From Chrysophaeum taylorii (lineage: Eukaryota; Sar; Pelagophyceae; Pelagomonadales; Pelagomonadaceae), in NCBI GenBank assembly GCA_029834535.1, contig JAQMWT010000451.1:1-64000 (forward strand): 64,000 nucleotides of DNA, read 5' to 3'. The position numbers and the translations under genes are program-made. The notes beneath the pieces are model-generated. The model was not told where the DNA came from and did no database searches. It worked only from the letters and a program-made list of their open reading frames with translations. Positions within the stretch are counted from its first letter, which is position 1; each line of letters opens with the position of its first letter. Shown here in pieces: positions 63,750-64,000 of this stretch.

Positions 63750-64000
63750 GACGACGATAGAAAAGTTCGCTTCAATTCTTTTTTCCTCCGCCGGGATGGA
63801 TGCCTTCAAGTACCAGTAAAAGACCTGTTTTCTCGACCCCATTTGGGTAATTGCGGTATTTCCCACGCCGACGAGATACCGAATCGGACAAACTTCATTT
63901 TTTTTTTTTTTTTGGGATGACATGACACTCGGCGATCTTTGTCGAAGTGGATTTGATTTTGGGAAAATGTCATCATTACCAGCCACGGGACCTCGGATTT
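63750..64000. other. Upstream flank of the lipase gene
   Basis: It includes a T15 run at 63899-63913. No gene is recognised before the window edge. Confidence 0.4.

Overview
The window looks like nuclear DNA of a GC-rich photosynthetic stramenopile (ochrophyte) alga. The evidence is intronless eukaryotic genes, very short gaps between divergent genes, and several proteins with signal peptides followed by an AFAP/FSPP-type motif, the bipartite plastid-targeting signal of secondary red plastids. A CCDC180-type flagellar coiled-coil gene suggests a lineage with flagella. The class (pelagophyte, dictyochophyte or other) cannot be fixed from sequence alone.

Layout. 1-10.7 kb is a repeat graveyard: a broken Ty1/copia-like retrotransposon relic, copies of a 311-bp SINE-like retroposon, a 19-bp-TIR miniature element, and a Helitron helicase fragment with its associated short repeats. 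10.8-20.0 kb is one 3075-residue minus-strand gene: two nearly identical fatty acyl-AMP ligase (FAAL) domains, two acyl-CoA dehydrogenase-like domains, a carrier domain, and a membrane/left-handed beta-helix C-terminus of the Pls (epsilon-poly-lysine synthetase) type. 20.4-27.0 kb holds a SINE-like copy, an unassigned degenerate region and a decayed hAT transposase.

27.0-43.8 kb is a dense housekeeping block: MTFP1-like protein, ubiquitin-eS31, a membrane-anchored AlkB, VPS33, an ALKBH2/3-like AlkB, a second Helitron fragment, SDHC, an SLC49-like MFS carrier, a fibrillin, a small plastid protein, a P4-ATPase and a repeat protein. 43.9-47.8 kb is again repetitive (DDE transposase relic, minisatellites). 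47.9-63.7 kb carries a GT92-like glycosyltransferase, two plastid-targeted proteins, V-ATPase subunit H, CCT6, a CIA30-domain protein, a CCDC180-like protein and a secreted class 3 lipase.

How the genes relate. Many are in head-to-head pairs 32-64 bp apart (MTFP1/ubiquitin, AlkB/VPS33, MFS/fibrillin, CCT6/CIA30), and some are tail-to-tail with overlapping stops. This implies shared bidirectional promoters and extreme compaction, with mobile DNA confined to separate islands. The most unusual object is the FAAL-FAAL-ACAD-ACAD-ACP-Pls megasynthase: its layout suggests that a free fatty acid is activated, loaded on a carrier, possibly desaturated, and released or transferred at a membrane.
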